Below are positions 21,947 through 32,465 of a stretch of 64,000 bases of DNA, piece by piece. The notes beneath the pieces were generated by a model. The model searched no databases. It was given only the letters and a program-made list of their open reading frames with translations, and was not told where the DNA came from. Source of the DNA: Madurella fahalii (taxonomy: Eukaryota; Ascomycota; Sordariomycetes; Sordariales); NCBI GenBank assembly GCA_029876055.1, contig CM056874.1, positions 2,790,001 through 2,854,000 on the forward strand. The letters run 5' to 3'. Made by a program: the position numbers and the translations under genes. The first letter of the stretch is position 1; each line of letters starts with the position of its first letter.

Positions 21947-22808
21947 TTAACGGGAATCGGCCAAATGGAAGGCGCGGGTCAACTCTCTCAATCGACGGAT
22001 CTCTTCAGCGTTTAGGGCTAGACACGTCCCCTTCCCGGGCAGCTTTTTAGGAGGGGCTGCGTAACGTTGCCTAAGCTCTTCCTCCTTACCCCGACGGTCG
22101 CTCTCCACCGCATCTTTCCAGTAGCGGAACAATCTATCAGCAGAGTAGACTATAGCTCGCTCGGGCGCCCTTAGGGGTTCCATTTCTTCGACAGATTCGA
22201 GGTTGACAATCATCACCCGACCGCCCTCGGGGCCGCTGACTAGGTGGAAGTTATCGAGTTTAATGTCACCGTACTCGGCCCCGAGCTTGGTCAGGGCCCG
22301 GAATGCCGCGTCAATCATCCTACCTATCTCGTCGCTATCTCGCTGGAGGGATGGTTGGTCGCATAGAGTAACACGCCCGACATCCGATAAGACCAAAGCG
22401 CGGCGGCCCTCGAGAGACGCCTCCCCGAAGCATATAGGGATCGTCAGGCCCTGTAGCGCACTCAACCTGGAGTATATACGTTTTTCGTTCTCAAACTCAT
22501 CGTCCCAGTTGGGCTTCTGCTTCTTGAGGATGAAGGTCTTGGGAAGAGTGTACCGCGGAAATATAGGGGTAAGGAGTTTCAGCACGAGCAGGGGGGTGTA
22601 TGAGATGATAGCGTATAAGAAATCCTCAAATGGCGTTCGGTGGATGTGGAGCCGCAGGACGTTGTCGTGAATCTCGCCGGCGTATGTGCCAGAAGCTAAC
22701 ACGATTTGGCGGCCCAGTGTGAACTGCAAGCGTCAGTCAAGTTAAGGCTTGCACGCAATAATGGTGGGCGTATACCTGGCACGACAACAGCTCGCGGTCC
22801 GAAGTCAT
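21947..22808 (-). CDS. protein-kinase-like fold protein, probable pseudokinase
   Basis: Exon 1 22808-22776 (MTSDRELLSCQ), intron 22775-22724 (52 nt, GTATAC to GCAG), exon 2 22723-21947; 269 aa. The order of motifs fits the small fungal kinase/aminoglycoside-phosphotransferase-like proteins: TFILKKQ with the presumed ATP-binding Lys, an ENEKRIYSRL helix, a hinge near RRALVLSDVG, a catalytic-loop equivalent EYGDIKLDNFHL, and a DFG-position motif VMIVNLESV. At the last motif Asn stands where metal-binding Asp is usual, so catalysis may be lost. The substrate is unknown. The upstream exon was inferred from the lack of an ATG in exon 2 and a clean phase-0 intron. Confidence 0.7.
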
Positions 22809-24296
22809 TTGGGCAGCTTTTCTTGCTCGTTGCGGGTTTAGGTAGTAGACACCTGAATTGACCTGGACCGCATGCCTCCACGAGATTAATGGAAGCAGAA
22901 AGAAAAATTGGAAGCGCCCAAGCTGGCGATGGTAGGTTTGATGTTTATATTTGGTCTGTGCTTTTCGCTGCCGGGTGCCCAGTGCTTAACTGAAGTGCCA
23001 CCAGATGACAGGCCGGGTTGTTCGTTCCCCCACTTTCACGGTTTCTCCTAATTCCAATCTTGGAGAGGACGAGGATCCACCACATCCTCTGGCCCTAGAC
23101 GCGGAGAAGAGCAGGATGAGATGGTTTTGTCTTCCCGCTATAGCGCAGGAGATCCGGGCAAAGCATACCAGGCTGTCCAACCGCCAAGACCGGCTCAACC
23201 CTTAGCGCGACGTCGATTGGTCGGCGCTTCCGTCGCGCTTATGAGTGGCCTTGCTTGTCCAGAGTTGAGGACGCGGAAAGTCGATTTCCTAGACTCAAGA
23301 AACCACATCCCGTTGTAAAACGGAAAGACTGTAACAGGGTTGTGGGGGAACAGCACTTTGCCGTTTTGAAACTCTCGATTTTGCCAAACTGGGCAACCAA
23401 CCGCTGCCGGATGTGATGTTGAGATGGAGTTTCTCTGCTCTCTCTTGAGATAGCTGCGAGACTGGCACGGGGAACATTGGAACCACTTTGACTACCCACA
23501 TCTGCCACCTGGCGCTCAACCGACCCCAATTGCTGGAGAAGAAGCCACGGGGCATTGCCGCCGGGACTTTAAATTGATGGCCCACGTGCCTCATGGTTCG
23601 CAGTGTCTCTCGTGGATGCTTCGTCGAACAATAATGTGGAAGCTGAACACATAGCATCATTCGACGAAGCGAGCACGAGAGGCACTCCGAGCCATTAAGC
23701 ATATTATAATCCGTAATAGCCAAACAAACAGCTAATTGTGCCATACCTGCCACCTCTGTCCTGTCCTATCTTGCCCCATTCACAAGGGCTTGAAAGATAA
23801 ATAAAACGGGAGTGGCGGCAAGAAGATTTTGGAATCCCGGCGGTCGGCGAGGCTTAGTATGTAGTACATCGCGTCGGGGCAGGGAGATGATGGCAAAATT
23901 CTTGAATCGGAATAAGCGATGACGAGGCGCAGCGTCGTACGGAGAGGTAGACGGACCGTTACTTCACAGAGCCGGTTCCCTCAAACTAGGATATGCTCCG
24001 TGCAGTAGCGCGTGGCCGACCTCTACGCCTTCTGGCCGCCCCGTGTTGTCTTGAATCTCTTGAAACGGTCGCCGCCTTCCCATTGACCCGCGGTCGCAGT
24101 GATCGCAGCTGTCTAAGTGGATCCGGTGTTGCTGCTGCTGCTGTCGTTTCGCGAGGTGTCGTTATGCGTTTTGACCGCCGACGACGACAGGGCGGCGGGG
24201 TACAGGTAGTAGTCGTGGCTGCCGGGTCCGCCGACGCCCCAGGATCCGGAGGTTGTGGTTGCAGGACGACACTACCTGGGTCGTCGCTCGAATCGG
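22809..24296. other. intergenic with a long imperfect hairpin
   Basis: No protein gene supported. The stretch holds the promoter of the kinase-like gene and a strong inverted repeat at 23593-23695, listed separately. Confidence 0.45.
23593..23695. repeat. long imperfect inverted repeat (foldback)
   Basis: The arm 23593-23639 is the imperfect reverse complement of 23648-23695, leaving a loop of about 8 nt. Over the first 38 positions about 32 match, including uninterrupted runs CTCTCGTG and GCTTCGTCGAA. Several mismatches are C/T differences that would be G-U pairs in RNA. Confidence 0.7.
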
Positions 24297-26064
24297 CTAC
24301 CTTCTCTTAAACCGTGGTTTCAGGACATCCTCCTCCTCGTCCTCGTCTGCCCCGGGCTTGCGTTTCTTGCTTCGTGTTGTCCTGCCAGCCGCCATTCTCT
24401 CCGTCTCGTCCGCCTCCTCCGTTCGCCTGCGCTTCTTCGACCGCGGCTCCACGAGGCTCTCCGGGTGGTCGTTGTTATTGTCTGCAAGCCTTCTTTTCCT
24501 GCTGTTGCCACTCTTGCTGCCACTCTTGCTGCTGCTCTCGCCTGCAGCAGCCTTCTGTTCCGCCTCGATCTTCGTTATCTCAGACAGCACCCAATCAACC
24601 CTGCACTCCTACTGCTCAGCCTTAGCCTTAGCCGCCTTATATTTCCCCTCGTAACAATCGTGCGTTTTCACCTTTTTCTCCAGCCTCAATCCTCGCCGTA
24701 GTCCGACGCCTCTAGGTCAAAAGGTGGCACGCCACAACTCCCTGTTTCGAAAGCCTCGGCATCCGTTTGCGGCCATGGCTGGGAGGACCACTGCCGCTTC
24801 TTGGGGCTGACGCTCCGACTGCACGAGTAGGATTCGAAGAGTTTTGCGTGCTTGCGGACCTCGGAACTGCGCACCGCCTCCTCCTCTAACCGGCCCTCGC
24901 TTGGGTCGAACAGCAGCACGTTGTGCTTGACTAATCCATTGAGGAACGGCATGTACTCGTCCGTGACAAGCGTCCATGCAAAGCGCGCGAACAAGAATTC
25001 CACCGCGAGGCCCCGGATTGGCTGCTGGAGGACGCGGTTGTGGTAGAGATCGGAGAGTTGGTTGGAGGACATGACGTCCAGAGCAGGTTGAGCAGTAAGC
25101 GCGTGGGCGGTGGATGGCGATGATGCCGCCGTCGACGGCTGGGTAGAGGCGGACTTGGCCGCAAACGTGAAGCGCCGCGTATCTAAGAGGTGGTGGAGGT
25201 CGCGGCGGAGCATGACCAGATTTCTCTCGTCGTTGACGGGATGTGGGTCGGTCGGGAAACGGCAGTATCTGTCCATATCGTTCGATCGGAACCAATTCCC
25301 GTAAGCCAGGGGCACAAGGTGTGCGGCCTCTACGGCATCGAAATATCCCGAGATGCGGCACGTGCCGTCGCGAGCCATTGCAGCCGTTTTGCTCTTGAAT
25401 TGGGTATCTGAGCGCGTTGCATAGGAATCGAGTCGGAGATCCTTCCACGGTGATGGGAGGTTGCCATGCGGGAATCGCCAGTGGTCGAAGGACGGGACGA
25501 CCGGGTACTTGTCTAAGAGTTCCGGGGGAAAGGGCTAGGCCGTCCAGTTCATATCTCTAAGTATTTGCCCCGGTTGCGTTTTCTTTGTGGCCGACAAGTG
25601 CTTGAGTTCCAGAGGTAGCGTCCCGTCGTTCTTGGGAATTATCGGACAATAGAATGACAATCTTGTTCGTGGGAAGCGTCAGGCTAGGGCGGATTGCTAA
25701 GGACAGAGGGAACACTGACAGGTCATGGGGTCATGCTCTCCAACGCAAAATAATATTTGCGATCACGGAGGATGCCGTCATCTGGGCGACCGACGCGGTG
25801 GAAATGTGGTCCATTGCCATCGCTGGACGAAACTCTCGTCGCTAGCCACCCGGTCGCGAATGTATTTCCGGTTACAATGCAACAGGATGTGAGCGCGATG
25901 TCGTACTGGATGCCATCGCCGTCGTCGAGGGCGCTAAGACGGAGCAGATCCGGTTCCGTGTCTGGATATGCGGGATGGCGGAAGTGGATCATCTTCGAGC
26001 TGCTCGCGTCGTCGTCATCGTCGTCGGACGTTTCCGGAGGAGTAAACGCCTGTTTCAACTGCAT
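24297..26064 (-). pseudogene. HNH-nuclease-domain protein gene, decayed
   Basis: The N-terminal exon (from ATG 26064) encodes FRHPAYPDTEPDLLRL and RKYYFALES, then hits a TGA. The next conserved block, PFPPELLDKYPVVPSFDHW, begins near 25537 just behind an in-frame TAG. From there an open frame runs to 24686 with the HNH_2-type core: CRISGYFDAVEAAHLVPLAYG, NWF, NLVMLRRDLHHLLDTRRFTF. A basic C-terminal tail continues after that stop in another frame (LEKKVKTHDCYEGKYKAAK), crosses a TAG in a CAG-rich context (AEQ*ECRVDW) and ends at 24297 in a Lys/Arg-rich segment. One intron probably lies at 25540-25740, but the other breaks have no splice explanation. Fungal proteins of this type are of unknown role. 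Confidence 0.6.
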
Positions 26065-28243
26065 GGTTTGGGTTGAGCAGGACACACTCCCGCGAGCGGC
26101 TAGAGATTTGCTATCTTGATGTCAGTAGGAGGTCGCAGTCGTTGTGGCGTGTTTGGTCCGTTGCAGTTGCTGGCCGCAATGCCGGAGCGCGGCGGGGCCG
26201 TAGCGGCTGCCCACCAGGTTCAGATATTGTGACGGTGTCTAACCGCACCAAGCAAAAGGAAAACAAACCAAAAAAAAAAAAAAAAAAAAAAAATTATAAG
26301 CAACCTCTTTGAGACAGTGCTATAAGGATCCTTACACTATATAACCCAGTACTTCTGTAGACCTTATCCCGGTTAATGTAGGGTGAACTCTACCATGAAG
26401 CATGAAAAGTGTGGTTATGTCTGTACACTTTTAGCTACGGGCGGTCATGTCTATCGCCTAGGTATCGTTACAGATATAGCATTTCTAAGCGAAGTAGTGC
26501 TTGTTGATTGTGTGTTGTATGTAAGCCCCCGGCGCCGAAACTATCGAGGGCATCTATCGTATTCGAAATCGGGCGGCTGATAACCGGCTGCGCGACAGTG
26601 GTTTTCCCAAGCTCGCCAGCCGGCAGGGAAGACCCTTCCGCAGGTGCTGCATTTATAGTCCTCCTACGCCATGACGATTTATCGCAGTAGCACGGATGGA
26701 GAACCCGCCTGGCGAAGTTTGGCTGTCCGCGAGGGTGTTTCTTGTTCCTGATATTGCACGGAAGAGAAGAAGACTTCTTTGGCACCCGGGCCGTGGCACG
26801 TGAGACAGCACGGGGAAGGTGGAGGGGTAATCGGCCATACGCGCTCGGGCCAGTTGGCTGGGTCACCCAACACTTGTCCACATGCAACTGAAAGATAAGC
26901 GGAGCTCGTTGCCGACAGAGATCCCATTACAAACAGATCCATCAGGTCACTACCCAAGGCCCCGGCAGACTCGGAACGTTATATTCCCGGTTTGCATGCA
27001 ACTGGTGTTGACTAACTTGCCGGATAAGAGCGGGGTTGATAATATTACCAGGCCCGACAGATCGGACGAACACGGACCTCGCCTGTCATTCCTTGTCATT
27101 CTCAACCACACCCGTCCCGGCCTGGGAACGATACCTAACTGCAGTAGCCAACCAGCCACAAAGTGAACCCGAGGTTACATGGTCCGTGACGAGCGTTGTG
27201 TACTCCCCGACGCCTTGCTGTCAAACAATAGACATTGGTTTGCGAATCCCGTGCCACGTCTGTGAGGTGGTCCATCCCTTTGCGTAACGGATGACGGCGA
27301 GGCGGCGTACCGGCTCACGGAGTTCGGCCGACGCCGTACGGACCTTTCCAAGGTTGACTCGGGTTCTGCCCTACCACGACAAGCGATCCGGGAATTGTGG
27401 GGCCGGTCAAGCAATGCCAAGGACGCATCTCTCTACATTAGGGGGCCAAGATACGGGGCTCAGCCCGGCGCTTTCGGCTTTGAGCGACGGGAGCGAGCGT
27501 GGGGAAGGAGAGCACGAGACTAGGGAGGGCCTGTCCTGGGCGATGGGCTTGGTGCGACCTGAGGTGAGTGGATCGTCGCCAGCCCTGCGGTGTTAGAATC
27601 CCTTGTAGAACTGTGGCACAGTAATCTACGCTTTGCTGCCCTTGGGTAGCAAGGCTAGTGCATAGAGATTATCAATCATAGCCCACTAACCACTCTGCAG
27701 GTGGCCGCCGCCGGCGCCCTCACCTGTAATCTCATCTTGGCCTATCGCAGGCATCAGCAGAACGTCTGGTCGGGATCCACACTCACCATGCTGTTTCATG
27801 GCTGTCATGCAGACCCAGCTGCCTCAGCCCAATCGCCAACCCCCTCACTCCCTGCCTTGCTGTGCCTCAGCCTTCTCTCTCCCCTTCCAGGCTCCACGAT
27901 TCCCTCTTCTCTGCGGCCGCTGGCGTCTTGATCGTGCTGCGAGCTTAAAGAAGACCAGATATCCACTGTCTGGAGGATTCCCACATCCCGCAGGAAGCCA
28001 TCTTGCCGACGGCGTTGTCCTCAACTCGTCTAGTGTGTGCCAAGAACGAAACCCCTCTTCTTTTAACCCCGAGCGGGTCTTTGGGCATCGAGCTCGACGG
28101 GTCAAGCGTCACCCCGCATTCCAGGGTCTCCTCCGGAATCCCGTGGCGTGTGCTACCTTGAAGCAAAACACTTCACTGCTATAAGTAAGGCCCGGCGCGG
28201 CTCATCTGCAAGGCACAAATCAAAGGATCGAATTGGCCCCGAA
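26065..28243. other. intergenic between HNH relic and annexin gene
   Basis: Divergent arrangement: both neighbouring genes point outwards. A 24-nt poly(A) run is at 26270-26293. No coding gene is supported; the part just upstream of 28244 is the annexin promoter and 5' UTR. Confidence 0.45.
26270..26293. repeat. poly(A) run, 24 nt
   Basis: Uninterrupted A24 followed by TTATAAG. It could be a simple repeat or the trace of a retroposed poly(A) tail; no retroelement sequence is recognisable next to it. Confidence 0.8.
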
Positions 28244-30461
28244 ATGTCGTTGCAGGTTGACGACAGCAGCCGGCGCGGCCGGTCCCGCTCACCCTCGGGC
28301 CGTCGTGACGACGAGGGCCGCGACCGCAGCCGCGCCCGCCCGGCCTCGGTTAATATCGTCGATGCCGTCCCGTACCCGAGCTCCACAGACGCCTACCGTG
28401 ACCCCTCGTCCACCGCCTACGAGTACGAGCGCCTGTCCAAGTGGCCGTCCGGCGTCGCCGCGGACGGCGATGACCACTACCGCGGACCGCCGCGCGGGAA
28501 GCCGGCCGACGATCCGTACGCAGACGCTCGTCGCGAGGTCCAGTACGTCTACGACAGGGAGCGCGACCGGGATCGGGATCGGGATCGGGACCGGGATTCC
28601 CCCTCTTCAGACCGTGAGAAGCCACGGGGCCGCGAGAGCCTCTATCTCCCCCAAAAGTACACCACCCAGATCAAGACGGCCGAGCCGCCCGGTTCGCCGC
28701 GCGAGTCACGCGACTCCCTCCGCAGCGACAAGGAGCGCGAATCGTCCAGGGAGCGCAAGGAACGCGAGCGCCGCCGCAAAAAGGAGAAGCTCGAGGAAGA
28801 CCTCGCCTACGGCAAGCTCCCGGGCCCCTCCAAGTACGTCGCAGCGGAGTCGCCCCCAACTCCCACTTACGTTTACGCCAAACCCAAGCCATGGGAATAC
28901 GAAATGCCCGAGGAAGCCCGGTACAGCGCCACCTACCTGGACCCGACCGTCCGGCCGGGCGGCCGAGCCCCGAGCCCCGGTCCGGGCGGCGGCGGCGGCG
29001 GCGGGACGATGAAGCCGGCCATCAAGCGCGACCGCTCCCCGCAGCCCCCGACCGGCCGCATGTCCACGCTCAGCGTGCAGACCCCGCACCACTCGGCCTC
29101 CTTGTCCCTCTCGTCGGCGCCGCCTTCCCCCTTGCTCGAAGCCTACCACGGCACCTACCAATCCATGTCGCCCATGCCATCCCCACTCCTCTTACCCACG
29201 ACCAACGTCCAAGTCCTGGAAGCGCTCTCGCCCATCGCCTCGGACGACGAGCGGGACAAGACCAAACGCTCGGCGCGCCGCGCGCGGTTCCACGACCCCG
29301 TGGACGACGCGGCCCGCCTGGCTAAGGCGCTGAAGGGCGAGCGGCGGGCGCCTGAGACGGAACCCCTCATTGAGATCCTGCCCGGGCTCACCCACGAGCA
29401 GGTCATGGAACTGCGGACCGAGTACAAGCGGTTAGTCAAGACGGGAAGTTCGTCCGGGAGCGGGGGCGGGGAGCGCAAGGGCGTCAACGTGGCCAAGCAC
29501 ATCCGGGCGCGGCTCAAGGACGAGGACCCGACGCTCATGAAGGTGTGCTACGCGACAGCGCTGGGGCGGTGGGAGAGCGAGGCGTACTGGGCCAACTTCT
29601 GGTACCACGGCGACAAGACGCGGCGCGAGCTGCTGATCGAGGCGCTGATGGGGCGGACCAACGACGAGATCCGGGCCATCAAGGAGGGGTTCAGCGACAA
29701 GAAGTACGGCAACAGCCTGGTCAAGTGCATGAAGACGGAGCTCAAGGAGGACAAGTTCAAGAAGGCGGTGCTGATGGTGCTCGAGGAGACGCGCATGGAG
29801 GAGGTGGACGGATACGGCCGGCCCGCCCGCATCGACCACGACCTCGTCGTCGAGGACGCCAAGCAGCTCTGGCGCGCGGTGGGCAGCGAGCGCGGCGGCG
29901 AGAGCCTCATGATCGAGATTGTCACGCAGCGCAGTGACGCCCACCTGCGCGAGGTCCTGCGAGAGTATAGGGAGCGGTATAAGGGGGCCAACTTTGCCAA
30001 GGACGCGTTGCGGAAGAGCGGAAATCTGGTGGTAAGTTCCCCCCGCCCCCAAATCCCCCCCCCCCTTTTTTTCCCCTTTCAGTCACCGCATAAGTAAAGG
30101 CAAACTTACTGATGTTTTCTTTTCCTTCCGCTCCAAACAGGGCGAAGTCCTCGCGCACATCCTCAACGGCGTCATCAACAAGCCGGTCCGCGACGCCATG
30201 CTGCTGCACCACGCGCTGACGGCGTCGCGGCGCGACGAGCTGCGCCGCGAGCTGCTCATCTCGCGTCTCGTGCGCTACCACTGGGACGCCGCCCACATGG
30301 CGCTGGTCAAGCGCGCGTTCCGCGAGCAGTACGGCCGCGACCTCCAGGACGCCGTCCGCGAGGCCACCAAGGGCGAGTGGGGCGAGTTCTGCGCCGCCCT
30401 GTGCATCGTCCGCATGCCCGACGATGTGCGGAGGGTGGCGCGGGTGGATATCCATCGGTGA
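28244..30461 (+). CDS. long fungal annexin with RD/SR-rich N-terminal region
   Basis: Exons 28244-30031 and 30141-30461 around a 109-nt intron (GTAAGT to CAAACAG, phase 0); 702 aa. ATG 28244 (MSLQVDDSSRRGRSRSPSG) is preferred because the frame upstream has no family-like sequence. Residues 1-385 are disordered and highly charged, with an (RD)n run at about 105-117, RS dipeptides and a Gly run. The C-terminal part carries degenerate annexin repeats: PGLTHEQVMELRTEYKRL, GKHI-like helices, GRTNDEIRAIKEGFSDKKYG, and after the intron AMLLHHALTASRRDELR and LVKRAFREQYGRDL. Annexins bind acidic phospholipids with calcium, but canonical type-2 calcium sites are not obvious here. The role of the long head is unknown. 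Confidence 0.9.
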
Positions 30462-30548
30462 GCGCACTCTGGCACATATTAAGGGGGGGCGTTAGCTTTC
30501 TGTCTGTTGGTAATTTCGAGGCAACGAAGCGTTGGGATATTGGAGAAA

Positions 30549-30584
30549 TTGGTTGGTTGGTTGGTTGGTTGGTCGGTTGGCTGG
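30549..30584. repeat. (TTGG)n microsatellite
   Basis: Six perfect TTGG units followed by TCGG, TTGG and CTGG variants, located just downstream of the annexin gene, probably within or next to its 3' UTR. Confidence 0.85.
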
Positions 30585-32208
30585 CAGGAGGATTCTCTTT
30601 TTTTCTCTTCGTTGGCCAGGAAATATACCACTTGTGCGTCGTCCATGGAAATTTGGGGGGCGTACAGATTTCCCCTGCGTTACGCTCGCTGTTTGTGTGT
30701 GCGCCACACATCTTAGGAAGCCTAATGGGTTTACCCTGAAGAACTGTCGGGGTCACTCGCCATGTCTACCGGACGTACTCGGTACTACAGTACTTACCTA
30801 CGTAAACTAAAGGTCGAAAACCTAGGCAGGTACAGTACTAAGCAAAGGCCGGGTGGGCATCTCACCCGCTCAACAAACCGCGGCTTTCCCCTGAGCGCCA
30901 GTCGATCTGCCGAATGCTACACAGCAGACGACGGGATACATTGTAATAGGAGGTATCACCAAGGGACTGGCACCCGAAGTGCTGTGTGTGGGTGGGAAGG
31001 AATTCCTTGGCCGCGCTGTTGGCGCCCCCCGCCTTCCCCCATCCGCGATCTGACACGGACCCCGCACGCCTCATGTCCGCCTGAGCGCCACCATCCCATC
31101 TCAACAGACGCCCGCAGGTACGGTACCCGCTTACTTGCAAAGCTGAGGAGTTTTTTTATTAGGCTGATGGACAAACGCTTTAAAAAAAAAAAAAAAAGAA
31201 ATCGAAATGAACCTCTGAACTCTTCTGCCGAGTAAGTTGACGGACACACGGGCGGGATCGACATGACCAGATGTGACGGGGCTTATTCACCACCTAGCTG
31301 CTTCCTCCCGCGATGATTTGATCCCAACGCAGCTCGGACGAGAGAGGGTGCATGATCGGACGGTCGGTAGTTCTGAATAGGGCGCAAGGGCTGACAAATT
31401 CACGCATACCCCGTGCCCGGACCTCTCAAGCCAGCATTTGGCTGTTACTCTGACCGTCGGTTCTGGTCGTGATTGGGAGATAACGGGAGGGGTCGTACTG
31501 TATGTAGAGCTTGTGTGACTGGGTGGTTGGGTTATTTGCAGGTGAAATCCTTGCTGGATGAGTTTATGTCGTCGTGAAGCGGTGTGCCTAGCAGCGGGGG
31601 CGCTACTGTACAGTAGGTATTGTTCTGAACTCGGATTGCTGATGAGCGGTTTTGAAGTGTTCACTTGATTTGCAGGCTCAGAATCCCTGTTGAACTGCCA
31701 AGGGTTGTTGTGCTAGAATAGAAAAAGGAGGTAGGGGATACTGCAGCAGCCAACGCTACACAAGGTTAAGAGTTGCTCGAGGTCACGACATGTCATTCCT
31801 CTCTGTCTATCTGCACCTTGGGTGGTTCGCTTTCTCGATTTGGCAACTCGAAGTTGTCGATCGAGACAACCTATGCACAGTAGTACCATCCCATCTTCCG
31901 TCCCCTCTAGGCAGTGAGTAACCTTTGTCGGCCCGTCCGTCGTTGCTTACGGTGCCTAGCCGACTTGGGCATGGGGAGACCTGCTTACGCATGACTACGC
32001 ACTGCAGTAGCGCTTTTTCCCGCTTTCGGTACGGGTGGGCCGACTGTGGGCGTTTCCGTTTCGGTTGTCAGTTGTCAAGTTCACGCGAGTTCACGGTCTG
32101 AATTTCCCGGCCTCTGTTGGCGGAAACGGCCTGGACGCCGTGCAACGACCAGCCTTGGCGCCGCTGTCCCCGGTCCGAGCCCCTCAGCACCGGACCCGTC
32201 CTCCGCTT

Positions 32209-32229
32209 TCTCTCTCTCTCTCTCTCTCT
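32209..32229. repeat. (TC)n microsatellite
   Basis: Perfect TC dinucleotide run. Pyrimidine runs like this are common in 5' UTRs and promoters of filamentous fungi; a short ORF begins 69 nt further on. Confidence 0.85.
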
Positions 32230-32297
32230 GTGTTTGTCTCTCTCGAGTCGTCTCCTCTTCGATTCCACATTTCTCATATGTGGGAGTCAACTGAAAA

Positions 32298-32465
32298 ATG
32301 TCTAACCGTAACAGGGGTACGTCTCCCTTTGGGGACCTTGTTGGCCGGCTAAGACAAGGATCGAGTCTTGTCAGTTCTCTGAAATTTCTCTCGTTTCCTG
32401 ACTATGCTCTCGCCCTGCTGGCGATCGCCGTGTTCGCATTGCCTCACGTGGGACCTCGGTGTTAA
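32298..32465 (+). CDS. possible small ORF, 55 aa, with hydrophobic C-terminal segment
   Basis: An ATG in fungal-like context (CTGAAAAATGTC) follows a pyrimidine-rich stretch resembling a 5' UTR. The frame starts MSNRNRGTSPFGDLVGRL and ends with a hydrophobic stretch (YALALLAIAVFALPHVG) before TAA. It would be a tiny tail-anchored-like peptide. No homologue is known to me and the frame could be chance. Confidence 0.2.
   Translation: MSNRNRGTSPFGDLVGRLRQGSSLVSSLKFLSFPDYALALLAIAVFALPHVGPRC

Noticed and set aside
26270..26293. Poly(A) run considered as the tail of a LINE or processed copy
   Set aside because: No retroelement coding sequence, internal polymerase III boxes or target-site duplication could be seen around it.
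28233..29012. Plus-strand Arg/Ser/Thr/Pro-rich frame in the annexin gene
   Set aside because: Frame-shifted reading of the annexin head; the annexin frame continues into recognised repeats and this one does not.
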